Assembly: GCA_019843655.1 (NCBI GenBank)
Contig: JACDQD010000002.1
Location: 13,725,154 to 13,789,153 of the forward strand
Origin: Lethocerus indicus
Lineage: Eukaryota; Arthropoda; Insecta; Hemiptera; Belostomatidae
Length of the DNA: 64,000 nt
Reading direction: 5' to 3'
Shown: piece by piece, positions 1-12,168 of the stretch
Layout of the letters: every line of letters starts with the position of its first letter
Numbering within the stretch: position 1 is the stretch's first letter
Notes under the pieces: generated by a model
Told to the model about the DNA's origin: nothing
The model's database searches: none
Seen by the model: the letters and a program-made list of their open reading frames with translations, nothing else
Translations under genes and position numbers: made by a program

Positions 1-861
1 TGATGTTTATGAGTAGAATTAAATTGGCCAATTTACTGCAAATAAGCTCATATTTGTTTCACGCTTAGGATCTGGCTCGATCGGTAACGACTTTACGACT
101 CGGACGGAGGACAAGCCCAGTATATCACCCGGTCGAATTCGGCCGATAAATTGCGGTTCCCGTTTGAGGCGACCGCTACCCGAATATATTGTAAATATAA
201 CGGCACATGCCCAACGGTGTGTCGAAAACCCGATACTCTCCTCTGTGAATTCGGACCGTTTCCGGCTTGATGTATGTCGTCGGGTATCGGATTTCCACGA
301 GGCCCCGATCGCCCCGGGAATAAAAGCCGAGGGAAGGCAATCAGTCAAGCGGTACGTCGCCGATACACGCTCCGGTCCCGATTCCGTTTTCGTGGGGGGG
401 TTTCCTTCCTAAATTGGGACCTCGCTCCTCGTATATTTCGGGGCCGGGTTTTAATCGACCCCACGGGTCTCGAAGATCTCGGTTTTCGATAACTCCGCTG
501 AGAGAGAGAGAAAGAGCGAGAGGGAGGTAGGAGAGGTGGTGTTTGTGTCCCGGCACTCGCCAACCCCTCCTCCACCTCACGGCCTCACAATATATCAGCA
601 CCCGCTACCCGAGATTTAGGCCTCCCCCGTCCGCCTACAAATGGATGTGCGCCCCTAACAATGCGACTCTTTCGTCACACCGTTCCCGGATATTCTGCGA
701 TTCATCACCAACCGCCTCCGACAACACTCACCAATATTCTACACTCTCCCAAATGCATTAGATTGACAATAATTCGTGTCCCGATAGAAATACAGTGTTG
801 TACTGCCCCATTTTTCACAAGCTCTGTGCTGATGGGTATTAGTTTATATTTTATTACTCCC
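1..861. other. No gene seen
   Basis: GC-rich to about 560, including an imperfect GA tract near 499-534, then mixed sequence. Open frames up to 120 codons (661-1023, which runs into the MITE) resemble nothing known. Confidence 0.6.
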
Positions 862-865
862 TTAA

Positions 866-878
866 CCCTCTATGGGCC
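866..878 (+). repeat. MITE left terminal inverted repeat
   Basis: CCCTCTATGGGCC, preceded by TTAA. Pairs with 1062-1074 with one mismatch (T/A at its fifth base). Confidence 0.72.
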
Positions 879-1061
879 GAATTTTTATTTTACAACATAC
901 ATTTGCATACATTACATTTGTTTACATGCAAATGAAAAAAAAAATGATATTGGTTGTCTTGACAACTTTATAGGATTAAGATGTATGCGCCATCCCACGA
1001 AAAAAGCTATAATTATTTGGTAAAATCTCGATAAATTTAAATGTGATCTGAAAGTTACAAG

Positions 1062-1074
1062 GGCCCATAGTGGG
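1062..1074 (-). repeat. MITE right terminal inverted repeat
   Basis: GGCCCATAGTGGG, followed by TTAA. Reverse complement of the left end apart from one base. Confidence 0.72.
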
Positions 1075-1078
1075 TTAA

Positions 1079-2906
1079 ATATTTCCCTATGAGAATAATT
1101 CCAGCCTCAGAATTTAGTCCACCGAAGAACTTTCCAGTAAATAATTACTGCTTGTTTTGTCCCATACTCGAAAAAATACACAATTAATGCGTCCATTTAA
1201 TTTTTTCTAATATTATTATGAATAGAAAGTGCGTTAAAATGATGATGCTTAGACACAATAACAAGAATGTACATAATGAAACATCCCATTACGGAGTTAT
1301 TTAATATAAGCCAATAGTGTACGGCCAGGTTAGTAACCAGTAGCATAGTAGTGGGCCATTATAGTGTAAAGGACCGCTCGCACAAAGAACATAACATGCA
1401 CTGAAAGTCATTAGTGCCGGCTAATTAAAACGCCGTATTGAACCCGTGCCGAGACTCGGATACAATAATAAGAAGAAGATGAAGGCCCGGAGTGAACCAA
1501 GTAGCGGTGTACAAGACAAATATTGACTGATTATCCGAACCGTTAATTTACATTGTCATCTCCGCCCGCTTTCACTTCTACAACGGGGGGCCGAGTCACA
1601 TCCTGTTTTATCGGAATAAGGCTATCGAGTCCGATTCATTAGCATTCATTAACCAATCAGTGTCCTAGAGATGCCCTCCTCTAGTGATATCGCATCTTGA
1701 ATTAAAACGGAACATCTCTGAAGCAGCTCATCGCTCGTTCAAAATACAACTTAATCAAATCAGTTTAATTTTGTCACACATGTTTCGAAGGAGGAAATAT
1801 GTCATTAATTATAGGTAAGCATTATATCCGTTTGATTAATTAAGTTTGGGATTATTCGATGGAAATCGTGAGATTTCAATAAAAATTTAGTATATAATTT
1901 CAAATTGCTTCGCTCTTAAAATATTAAGAATATTTATTGGGTATTTTATTGAATGCGTATGAGGTCCTGACACCTCGTATACATGACACAGAATAACATT
2001 AATAAATAATATTGTACTCAAATTCTAATTTACCCAATGGAATATCCGCGGTCCTATTTATCCACTCGGACGGGCAAGGTTGGATGGATCCTATTCTTAC
2101 TCATCTGTCGCTAGAGATAGCTAACCTTCGAATCTCCGGGAAGTGGCAAGGTGATGTCATGCCCTCGTTATATATTCACTGATGTAACAATTGTAGAGAG
2201 CATCAAACGGTGGGATATACTGCAGGAGCGCCCCGACGTTTGGTCAGGCGCCAATATCGGAGCAGTATATTGGCACGACACTGCCGCCCTCTCAACATCG
2301 CTTTCGAATATTCTTCTGGCTATATATTGTAAAAAGTATCGTCTAAATTCAGTAAAATGTATAACCCAATTTATCCTGAACAAACCTAAAAAAGTTTAAC
2401 ATTGAATCAATAATTCTATATATTTATGCAAAGGAAACCCAACATTCCCTGATGTATTTACAAACTTCATCGACGCGAGTAGGTAATATAAATGTAAATA
2501 GTTTAATGATTTAGTTGTGGCATAAGAATAAATAAAAGAGTATGTGACTCGAGAAGACTAGTTAGATTAATATACTCAGCAACATAACGCTGTACACTGG
2601 ACTAAATCCAGCCTTAGCCGAGTCGGTGCTATATATAAACGCGTGTAACAATTTCAGTTTCAGGTGCTTGTCCTTTTCGACGTCTTAACGCTGGAAGGCC
2701 CCTCAACGGCATCCAAAGTGTGGGAGTACCACGGGGACCGGTATATCTCATCCTCCGCAATTTAGGACCGGCAACGGTTGGAGTGTGTGATGAACGAGGA
2801 CGCGATGACATACCTCAAGGCGCACACGGGCACACTTGTACGGGGGAACCTCACGCGCAAAAACTATGTTAACACGGTAACGGCCACGGTCATAAATATG
2901 TTAAGG
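1079..2906. other. No gene seen
   Basis: AT-rich to about 2030, then a GC patch to 2330. A perfect 8-bp hairpin, GCCAATAT and ATATTGGC around a 9-nt loop, lies at 2250-2274. Overlapping 82- and 71-codon frames on opposite strands at 2151-2399 are unassigned. TATATAAA near 2632 has no initiator at the right distance. Confidence 0.6.
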
Positions 2907-2971
2907 GAGAGAGAGAGAGAGAGAGAGGTGGAGAGGGAAAAGTAGAGAGAAGAGGAGAGAGCTCCCGCTGT
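2907..2971. repeat. (GA)10 array and purine tract
   Basis: Pure (GA)10 at 2907-2926 followed by an imperfect, almost all-purine tract to about 2971. Confidence 0.95.
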
Positions 2972-3143
2972 TCGGAAGAGCACCTCGGCGAGCGGCTCAC
3001 CCCGACAACGACAAGACAATTACTAAGTTATCCGACCCGGAGTGAGTTATAACCCAGAGCCATATACACAGAATGAGAGGAACACAAGGATAATGTATAA
3101 GTGTGTCCGTGATAGAGTGTGTGCGCGAGCCAGCGCGCCCGCC

Positions 3144-3163
3144 TGTGTGTGTGTGTGTGTGTG
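3144..3163. repeat. (TG)10 microsatellite
   Basis: Pure TG repeat in a GC-rich patch containing CGCG words. Such tracts can form Z-DNA. Confidence 0.95.
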
Positions 3164-6100
3164 AGCGGTCCCAGAATGTTTGAGTGTGAGCCACTCGTAT
3201 ATTGTGAGGCGAGAGAGTTAGTTTTAACTCGGAGATATTAAGTACATCTTTTTCTTATTACTCAGATTAAAAACAACGCACCGTGACGGAAACATATTTC
3301 ATAATCTTATGTAGAATTAAATTCAGGCCTATTCTCTCGAATTCTTTTCCATAAAAAATAATATATATATGTAATCGGATGAAAACATAAAGCCAGCAAG
3401 TGAAATAATAAGGACATCACATGTCAGTATCACATCTCGTTACAAATACGAGGTTCTTGCACACTGCCGATGAAGTATCCTGCAAACAATGTAGGTACAA
3501 TGACTTTACAGTTAAATATTGTAAACTTTAATAAGTCCTAATAGTTGATGACAATCATAGTCCCCAGAATATCAGAATGTGATGTATAGGACTTTATTGG
3601 AACCTGGAATAATGCGGAGAATTACAATTGAGGGAATTATTTATTTTAAAGTGAACTTTACTGCAGAGTGAAATTCCATCCACTACGTCGAGAGGCTGGA
3701 GAAAAAAAGTGTGAAGCGGGAGAAAATCCTGAGAGAGTTGATCGGGATCCCCATAATTCCCTCAAAACTAATTAGTAGATTTATGAATCGCGGCCAAATC
3801 CAGAATTGATTCCAACTGTATGTGGGTGAATCGGTGCTGTTGATAAGAGACACCTGCCGGTGCGCATGGGACGGTGCCGGCCTCTCGGTCCCCGCGGGGC
3901 CATTTGCATAAAAGGGCGATAAGGCATTATTTATGGCCGGTCCCTCCCCCATTTTGGCGACCGCTCACCGCTCAGTGTAAATCAAGACAGTTATATCAGG
4001 GCCCGCCGCCATCGTAAGAATTGTCGCCGCTCTTTTATTTTGCGCCCCGGCCGTGTCCCGGACTTCGACACATCTGGGGCCATGTCCTTTATTCTGGCCG
4101 CGGGGAGCACCGACGTGTTGGCACTTTGCTGAACCACATGGAAATTATGATCTACCGTTTCCGCACAGCATTCTCTTTTAGACCCTTTATGAGCGAGAAT
4201 CAGGACCAGATTTTCTATCCCTCCCCTCTCGCTTGTTTTTCCAATAGCCGAAATCAACTTAGATAAACTTCCACTCATGAATTGGCAAGATTTACAAAAC
4301 TTATACATCGTCTTATTGTTCTTTACGAAGTGACGGGCGCGTTTTTTCCAATCCGCGAACAGTCTTGCAAGGCGGATATTGTATGATCGCCATAGCGCTT
4401 ACAGAGGAGTCATTAACATTCTACCTTAATGGATAAGCGAATTTACTTATTTCAATAGGAACCTGCGTTTAAACATTCCCTAATTGCCATAAAAACTCGA
4501 GTTGTAGTTACGGCACTCGTGCGGCCGATCACTCGCAAATTCAAATCTTTGTTGAAATAATGCGTATACGGAATGGCTTGTATAAACATTAGAAGGGGTA
4601 TATTGACCGGGGGTTTCTAGTCATAAATTAAATTGCGGATAATAACCGGTAAAAAAGTAATAAGGGAAACGGTCTCGTGTCTGGAGTGAAGGAATAGGTT
4701 TCACCTCGGGGTTTGAGCACCATCGGCGTCAATTGCCGGACATGTGGGCGTAATTATATTCCTCGCGGTTATTATTATTATTCATACCCGACAGTCGGAA
4801 GGTCACAATGGTCAACTCCGGCGTCCCCTGCCTCCTGGAACTGTTCAATATGAGCGATGGATTCCACCGCGGCTTTACAGTAATTATAAAGCGTATACCT
4901 CTCTATTAAAACGGCGGGGAGGAGGATGGGACAGTTTCTTCACACTAATTCGACTCAAACATAATTGTTACTAATCTCTGTAATTGTTATAAACATAAGA
5001 TAAGGATATGAACAGTGAATGTGGATAACTGGGATACTGGAAATGTAATGAGAAACTTCATTTTTCATTTTCTGGAAGTCTCTCGTAAATTATCTGGTGT
5101 CGTATAATAAATATTTACACTGAGATCCGCCGTTCGTATCGCTTCCATTGCGATGTTTCATCCGTTCACATCGCTGAATATATCTTGAATGAGAGCCCAT
5201 GTGTACAGGGTGGGTGTAATTAGGCGGGAGTACTATTGATTACAGACAGGTAAAATAAACATCCGCCTATTTATGCCGTATAACTCGATCGGGGTAGCAC
5301 GATACTCCCGTATTGTCGCCGGAAATGTAATAAAAGTTAAACTGGGAAAAAGAAATCTCCTCGCGTTCCGGGACCGTACGTCAGAGCGCGGTAAGTGGGC
5401 CGGATGTTTTAGCGATTTGCTGGAAATTGCGGATTTGCTCGGAGGTGGAAGATGCAGCCCGACCGAACGATTGCCATTACCGGTGCCCGGCCGAGGAGTG
5501 CATGCAAATCCTAGCGCCTAGTTGGGACAGTTAAATTGTTCGTGGCTTACCGCAAGGTATATAACGCCACAATTATACGACGGGTCTACACATAAGTGGC
5601 TCTGACGGACGCGGGCTCCGGGGCCTTAAATATTATCATTACTGGGATTAAAGGACTGGCACACTTGCACCGGCCACTCCGCCGAAGTATCGCGTGTTAC
5701 CGCTTACGTCCCAGACACCTACCCCGGGAGAAATCTCCTCGCGGCCATTTTAGGTGGGCGACAAACGAGCCTTTCAGTGCTTTTCCAACCAAGAGTTCAA
5801 AATATTCCAGGCAACAATCCAGGCTCTTACTCTATCCTTCTTTATAATTTCCCCGGTCTTATAACTGAAATATTGGCTTCTCCCCGAATGAACTGAGAGA
5901 CATATAGCGTTCTTACATTTTGGGTAAAGCAGAAACCCTCTTAGGACGGTTTGAAATATTCTACCCGCTTATTAGGTCCTGTGCATTCCGCTTCGGTTAT
6001 TCGCTATGGTGAGTATCATTCAGTCAGAAAATAACAAACGCACTTCTATTGTCGATGAAACATCTTGTATTTTGGTAGCCTCATGTTTTAAATAATTAAT

Positions 6101-9100
6101 AACGACATTTTCATACTCGGATATAATTAAAATGCAATGCAATATTATACAGAAAAAATAGTATTTAAATCAATATATTGCAAGAAAAACCCTTCCGATT
6201 TCTGGTCCGCCATTGATTCGTTGAACACTGCTTTTCAGAAACAGACGTCTCTCAACATGTAATTCTTTAAATTAAAATTAAATACAATGAACACGGTACG
6301 AGACAAAAAATGTAAATTTGAAATAAAACTAAAACGGGAAAAATGCAAAATCAAGATTTACCTTGAGCCCAGTCGGCGTGTGAGTGAGCGGGTGTACGCC
6401 GTAATGTTGTCGCCGGTTCGGTCCTCATGGACGGAGTTAAAAATAATCTATGCAGTTGGGAAGAATAATATTGCAGCGGAGTTGAATAATTTAGAAAAGC
6501 ATTATTTATTGAAACGGGCAAAACGATTCATTTTTATCCGCATAAAAATACAGCTCGCGCTGAAAATACATTCCCACGTGTTCCTTCGTACGGAGGTGTA
6601 AATTAAAATGACGACAATAAGTTAATACTCAAATCCGTATTTGTCGACAAGTCAGCCATTGATCATATCCCATGTATTTTTTGAAGTTTGTTTAGAAAAG
6701 GATATTTAATAAATACATAAACCACGATAATTTGCCGATTATTATGGTGCATTACGATAATTTAAAAACAAATTAACGTTGCTGTTATAATATCGGAGAG
6801 CAATAATTAGAATTTCACAAGTCATACATTCCTTCTCATGGAGTACGATGGATCTATATAAATGAAATTTTGACGTAAGTCTTATCAAGATAAATTTCTT
6901 ATCCTACATAATTTTATGACCGTTTCCTAAAAACTTCCGAAATACGCTTGAATTGATGAGTGTATAAATTTATGCAAACCGCTCGAAAACAATACACAAG
7001 AACAAGGATATTACAAAATGTTAACACGTTGAGGCTTTTCTCAACGACGCGCCGAGTGGTGTACACGTGAACACATCACAAATTTCATTAGTTCCGAGAA
7101 TAAATTACTGTCATCCGCTGGATGGGCTTTTCTAGTTTACTGTCGACAAACCTGTAATTAAAATGGGATTTAACGTGTCATATTACGTATGAGAATTGTC
7201 AACGGCCAATGTTTATTGGGGTTTAATTAGCGGGCGCGAAACTCGTCCTTCATCCTCCCTCCATTGTTTTAATTATTACACCCCAAGTCGCCGATACTGC
7301 CGCACTGTAATTCAGAGGCGATTACCCAATGGGAAGTAAAGTGGGCACTTCGGATGCAAATGAGCCCGCGGTTCTCTTATACAGGAATGATGAAATTGAT
7401 TTTAATATACGGTTTAATAGACTTCGGCAGCCGCCGATCATTAAACGGCCGATTGATTATACCGCGTGCGCCGAAAAGTAATGGGTTGTTGATTTTTAGT
7501 TAAAAATGAATTATCCTACCATCGCCCGATCACTCACCTACATTCTACAGCGACATTCTTTTTATCCTACATCCTGTTCATCCGTCTTTCTATTTTACCT
7601 ATTACTCTCTCACTGCTTTTTAACTTGTTTGAGCGTCGTTCATAACGAAGATCTCCGGTGTCCAGCTCTGTCTTTCTTTAAATTATTGAACGTCTGGTCC
7701 CATCCATCATTTGAAATTATATTGGAATGTCATTGTAAATTGTGGGGAGACATTTATACATTTCTGGATCCGTTTACTTCCATGAATCGTGACTCGGTGC
7801 TGAAGGGTAAATTTTTTGAAACTAACTTGATGTTATTCCTTAGTTCTCTTATGATTTTTTTTACCGTTGAATAAGCCAGTTCTCTGTGTGAAAAGCTAGC
7901 GTATTTAAGTAATACTGTAAGAACCACGGATCTAATAACGCGATTACAGTGGGGTTTCGGGAAGCGGTAACAGTACGACCGGTTTGGGATTTTAAGTCAA
8001 ACGACACCGATGACTACGGCCGATAAATTACTGTCCAATTCAGGTCCATTGTTTTCTCCTTGACAAAGTTTCAATGTTGCACTTTCCCCTTCCCCGTTCT
8101 GATTTATCACCGTACGTACTCAGTCTGTCAAGAAACGACGGTAAGAAATATTGATGAAAAAACTTCAATAGCGTCGTAAAAACGTTTACGGCCAATAGCC
8201 CGGACGACGAACCGAGAATACTATGAATTTCAATCGGACAAATCAGTCCGAGGGTTGGATAAACCGCCGTGAGATCAATTATCTAAAGAAAATTACCTTC
8301 AGCGTAGGTGCTGAAGTTACCTGGAAATAACGTCCCAGAGGTTTGCATTACTCACTGCAGAGTTTCTGAGGGTATAAATAAAGTTTTTCTCGTATCGACC
8401 GAGTCAATAAATTTACCTTCAACTAATCGCGTTATGAAACATTACTACCGCGTTTATTTACTGCTATTGGGGTTCCATTAAAAACTCTAACTTTGGCTGA
8501 GCCGCTGGTTGGATTTCTAATTCGCCTATTGGTATTTATTTGAGAATCGGCTGGGGACATCTGTGTGAATAACTGTTCTCAACGAGCCTCGCGAGTACTA
8601 TACCTTTGCAATCTAAGTTACGTTAAATTACTTTAACAGCTATTACCATTGATGTTGCAACTGCTTTTTAACGCATTGTAATGTTTTAATTGCTATTGTC
8701 ATCCAGTGTTACAAATTACAAACATTAATTTGGTATATTGAATTTCTCTCTGTGTAAGAAAGTAACATTACAGAAAGAACTCAGGAAAGAGAGATAACGC
8801 TGTCTTTGAAGGAGGGAGACGACTTACGAGGAAATCCGATTGATGTTATCTTCAACGTTAGCTATGAACGCTGACCGCTCGGAGGGTCACGGAAACGTTT
8901 ATTGCTTTCGGTTCTTAACATTTAGACCTGATTTTCAACGATTAAAACTTGAAAAAGTCGACGGACATAACCATTAAGATTAACTATCTTAATTATTAGA
9001 TATACTAAGTTAGGGGAACTATTTTGAAACAGTATTGAGAAATTGATAGTTTCGATTTACACAAAATGTCATTCTAGAATTACGATTAAGAATGGAAAAT

Positions 9101-9360
9101 GTTAGGTCGTGTGATGGTTTTTATTAGGTGATAATTTAGTAGTTTGAAATGTAAACTCAGGAATGTTTCACAGTGTAGTAATTGAGGGGGAATTCCGAAG
9201 ATACGGAAAAAAGTCAGTGTTTAAAAACTTTGTGTAAATAAAGATCAAGCGTATCGACAATTAATGATGAATCAGTGATTTGTCCAAAATAATCCAATGC
9301 ATGAAGAAAATCTTTAAACAATTGCATCGAGAGTAAGACACGTTCTAGCAATTTCTGATT
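3164..9360. other. No gene seen
   Basis: Alternates AT-rich (3240-3660, 6030-6330, 6600-7010, 8600-9360) with GC-richer patches (3840-4090, 5340-5760). The longest frame, 122 codons at 7506-7874 on the + strand, is hydrophobic but matches no family I know. A 15-bp word is repeated at 5351 and 5729, which is within chance. Confidence 0.6.
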
Positions 9361-9820
9361 AATCGCAGGGGCCGAACTGCGGAAGAAGAAAAACCGAAAG
9401 ATTAATTTCGATGGCTACATTCTGATTAATATGTCGGGTGGGGGCGGGGGTTCCGGACCGGCGGGCAGATATTCGGGCCCCGCTGCTTGAAACGCGGGAA
9501 ACACCGCTTGGGTCCCAAGTGCTCGAAGCTTGTATCGGTACTTCATATTTCATCTGAGTCGGTCCTAATTATTGAAAACAGAGGGCCGGCCGCAAGCGGC
9601 CCAGTAAATCTCGCCGCGTGCACCCCGGGCCCGGACCTACAAGTGTTCCCCCCCCACCACACCGGCCACCACCTCACCACCCACAGCCCTCAACAATAAA
9701 TCAAATACCCGGGTTTGAAACATATTCAATGCTCGCCTTTTCGCGCTTCGATATTTCAAAAACGGGGCCCCCCCCTCACCCACAAAAGTCTTGTAGTGAT
9801 ATCTTGTCCCCGGCCCTCTA

Positions 9821-9836
9821 TCTCTCTCTCTCTCTC
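9821..9836. repeat. (TC)8 microsatellite
   Basis: Short pure TC repeat in C-rich sequence. Confidence 0.92.
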
Positions 9837-10806
9837 CTTATTTCAACTAAGTGGCCTAACAAAGTTGTGATCTTCGGCCCGTCCGAGTCCTTGACATTTC
9901 GTTTTTCGGCACTGTGTCCGCCCTCCGACCGTTTTTATGTTCACCCTTCATGTCTGCTCCGGTTCTTTTTTTGGCCGCCCCGGCCAATTCAACAGGCGGA
10001 GGCGGCTCGTTATACTCGTTTTCCGAACATAACTATATCAACTCGAACTGTATTTCGCATAAATGACTGCTAAAATGAATCCGGAAACTGATATGATAAT
10101 TGTGAAACTTTTAAAACATCTCTGGGAGTTAAACAAGCAGCGAGTTTATGAGTTAAAGTTTTTCGGCTCACCATTTAAAACCGTGGATTAGCTTTGGGCT
10201 AGAATATCATCGTCCGTAGGATGTTCTCTCCACCCGCATATTTTATCTCAAATTTCAGTAGAATTCCGTATTTAAGGGTGGAAAGTGTCAATAATGTGCT
10301 GTACTACAGAAATCACGCTAGTGGTATATTCAGATATAAATCCTTTTTCATTCCTCAGTATGTAAAATAGGCTGTTATTTTAATCTCAGCGTATATCTCG
10401 TTAATAAAAGTGTAATTAGTTATCAAGAATGAAAATGCGTACGACCCTTATCTTTTAACGATTCAATTCTGGAATGCCCGTCCCTCAGGCGTATATTTTC
10501 TACCGTCTCCATTAGATTCACCGGCCGCTTTCCTTGTAATTATACGACATTAATACTTTTTAACCGGTGGTGGGCCCATCGTAGCGGAGTCACAATCGGC
10601 CGTATTTATCCACGGTCTCGGTTCACCGAGGTAGTGATATATGGGCGGGGGCGAGGCTCCCTCCCGTCTGGTGCGGGCGTCACTGCCGACGAGTCGTGTG
10701 GGATTATGTAAGGGGGACAATATCGGAGACGACCGTGCATTAGCATATAACGGTGTCCCTTTTAGACCGAGCCGGTGGTGGCTCCGTCGGGTTTGAGTAA
10801 TTAGGT

Positions 10807-10817
10807 GGGGGGGGGGG
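10807..10817 (+). repeat. G11 homopolymer
   Basis: Run of 11 G in a GC-rich patch. Likely to be length-variable or to carry sequencing error. Confidence 0.95.
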
Positions 10818-12130
10818 CACGTTATGATTCCGTGGAGGAACAGAGATACACGGCCTCGTGCAATAGAAACCCAGTCGGAATTAATCAAACTGGCCGCGGG
10901 AGACGTTAAGGACAGCTACCGCTTGGACCATAGACCCTCCTTAATCGCTCCTTAATCCTCGACAATTATTATGATATTTTAATGCCGTCCTCCTAGCATC
11001 CGACGGGAGTCCGACGTGTAGAGGATGAAGGCTTATTTGATCCACCGTTGGGTTTGGTCGGATGAAATCGTCATATTCAAGCACAAAGGGCCTACTGACG
11101 ATATTTACTGCGCGGTTACTACCATATATCAATGCTATTTTTAATATTATTAACTAAATGCTACTTTCACTCCTATAGCTGTATATTGTAAAATCTTTCG
11201 CGAAATGGTGTAACACTTTCCATTTTTATATAGGGTTAAATTTGACTGGAGAAAAGTTGAAGTCATGAAAAGGTTAGATGCCGCATAAAAATAAGTAATA
11301 ATTTCCCCCCACGGTTTTACTGACCCGGTTAAAGAATAACATATTTCATGAAATATCGCTTAAATAATACGTACGCGTTAATTTATATACACACCCACTT
11401 TGCCCTTTTGAATTATACAAGTCATCTTTGGGGCCGGGTAAAAACACTTCGGAAAAGAATGATTACTTTTCCCCCCGACCCGAGCCGGGGGGACAAGCTC
11501 GCGCACGAATGCCGCCCCTCGGTTAAAAAATCTTGACATATTTATACCCGCTATCGAATAACATAGCAGAATACAACATTCAGGCAGAAAATTGAGCCTC
11601 ACTTTAGTCGGGTCGACTCCTTTTACAACTCAATTTATTAAGTCGCTTACAACGACCTACAACATTCTCTAATACTCAAAATGATCAGTTAATCCACTAT
11701 GTGGGGAAGGACTGTACTTAATTTTCATTAGTTGCAATGCAAACAACATAATTAGTGAATAATTTTCCTCCAATTGCAAATTTCAACTCATTTGAGTTAG
11801 AAACGTATTGGTATCCAGTCGATATGTACGCATCGACAAATTACAACCGAAATAATGATATTGCAAGACGGTAATAATTTTCGTTACAAGAGATCTCGTG
11901 AGTGTTGAGCGCAGTAATTGTTACAATCCCGCCGCCTTCGAACACGAGAAAGCTGAATACTACCGTGAATAAATTGGCCCCTTCCTCGAAAATTAAATGA
12001 ATTCATCAGCCGAGGATATCGTACTTTATACGAGAAATAAACTTATTAACCCGTCGGCTCCCGCCAGTTGATTCATTGGTCGAGTTGGTCTTTCTCTCTT
12101 GAATGAAAAATTTTAACAGGTGGCAGGCGA

Positions 12131-12168
12131 GTCACGCGAAGATTTCATAAGATTCTGTAATTGAATCC
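12131..12168 (+). repeat. 38-bp repeated element, copy 1
   Basis: Begins GTCACGCGA and ends CTGTAATTGAATCC. Aligned to 13844-13880 it has 34 identical columns, 3 mismatches and 1 gap. Flanks of the two copies do not align. It contains TTTCATAA and GTAATTGA, AT-rich words of the kind bound by homeodomain proteins. It could be a duplicated regulatory element or the surviving core of an old interspersed repeat. Confidence 0.7.

Larger units (their letters stand above)
866..1074. mobile_element. piggyBac-type MITE with TTAA target duplication
   Basis: A 209-bp non-coding element bounded by 13-bp terminal inverted repeats: CCCTCTATGGGCC at 866-878 and GGCCCATAGTGGG at 1062-1074, complementary at 12 of 13 positions. 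TTAA flanks it at 862-865 and 1075-1078. Termini of the form TTAA-CCC...GGG-TTAA are diagnostic of piggyBac-family transposition, which targets and duplicates TTAA and excises precisely. The interior is AT-rich with no transposase, so this is a non-autonomous miniature element. Inside are two further perfect inverted repeats: CATTTGCAT (900-908) with ATGCAAATG (926-934), and a GTTGTC-TT-GACAAC hairpin (953-966). Family name unknown. No second copy was noticed in this window. Confidence 0.72.
9361..12130. other. No gene seen; GC-rich patches
   Basis: C- and G-rich patches at 9420-9700 and 10550-10920, with the TC8 array and G11 run listed separately. A 151-codon + strand frame at 9618-10073 is Pro/His/Ser-rich because of C-rich DNA and shows no domain. 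Confidence 0.6.

Noticed and set aside
2632..2659. TATATAAA followed by TCAGTT as a core promoter
   Set aside because: The spacing from TATA to the putative start is about 22 bp instead of about 30, and no gene follows.
5201..5275. TAGGCGG and CCGCCTA inverted pair as MITE ends
   Set aside because: Only 7-8 bp match, under 80 bp apart, and no target-site duplication.
5351..5743. 15-bp word AGAAATCTCCTCGCG repeated at 5351 and 5729
   Set aside because: An exact 15-mer pair is expected about once or twice by chance in 64 kb; flanks do not align.
7506..7874. 122-codon hydrophobic + strand frame
   Set aside because: Hydrophobicity follows from T-rich DNA; no family match and no promoter context.
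9618..10073. 151-codon + strand frame
   Set aside because: Pro/His/Ser-rich because of C-rich DNA; no domain, signal peptide or family resemblance.
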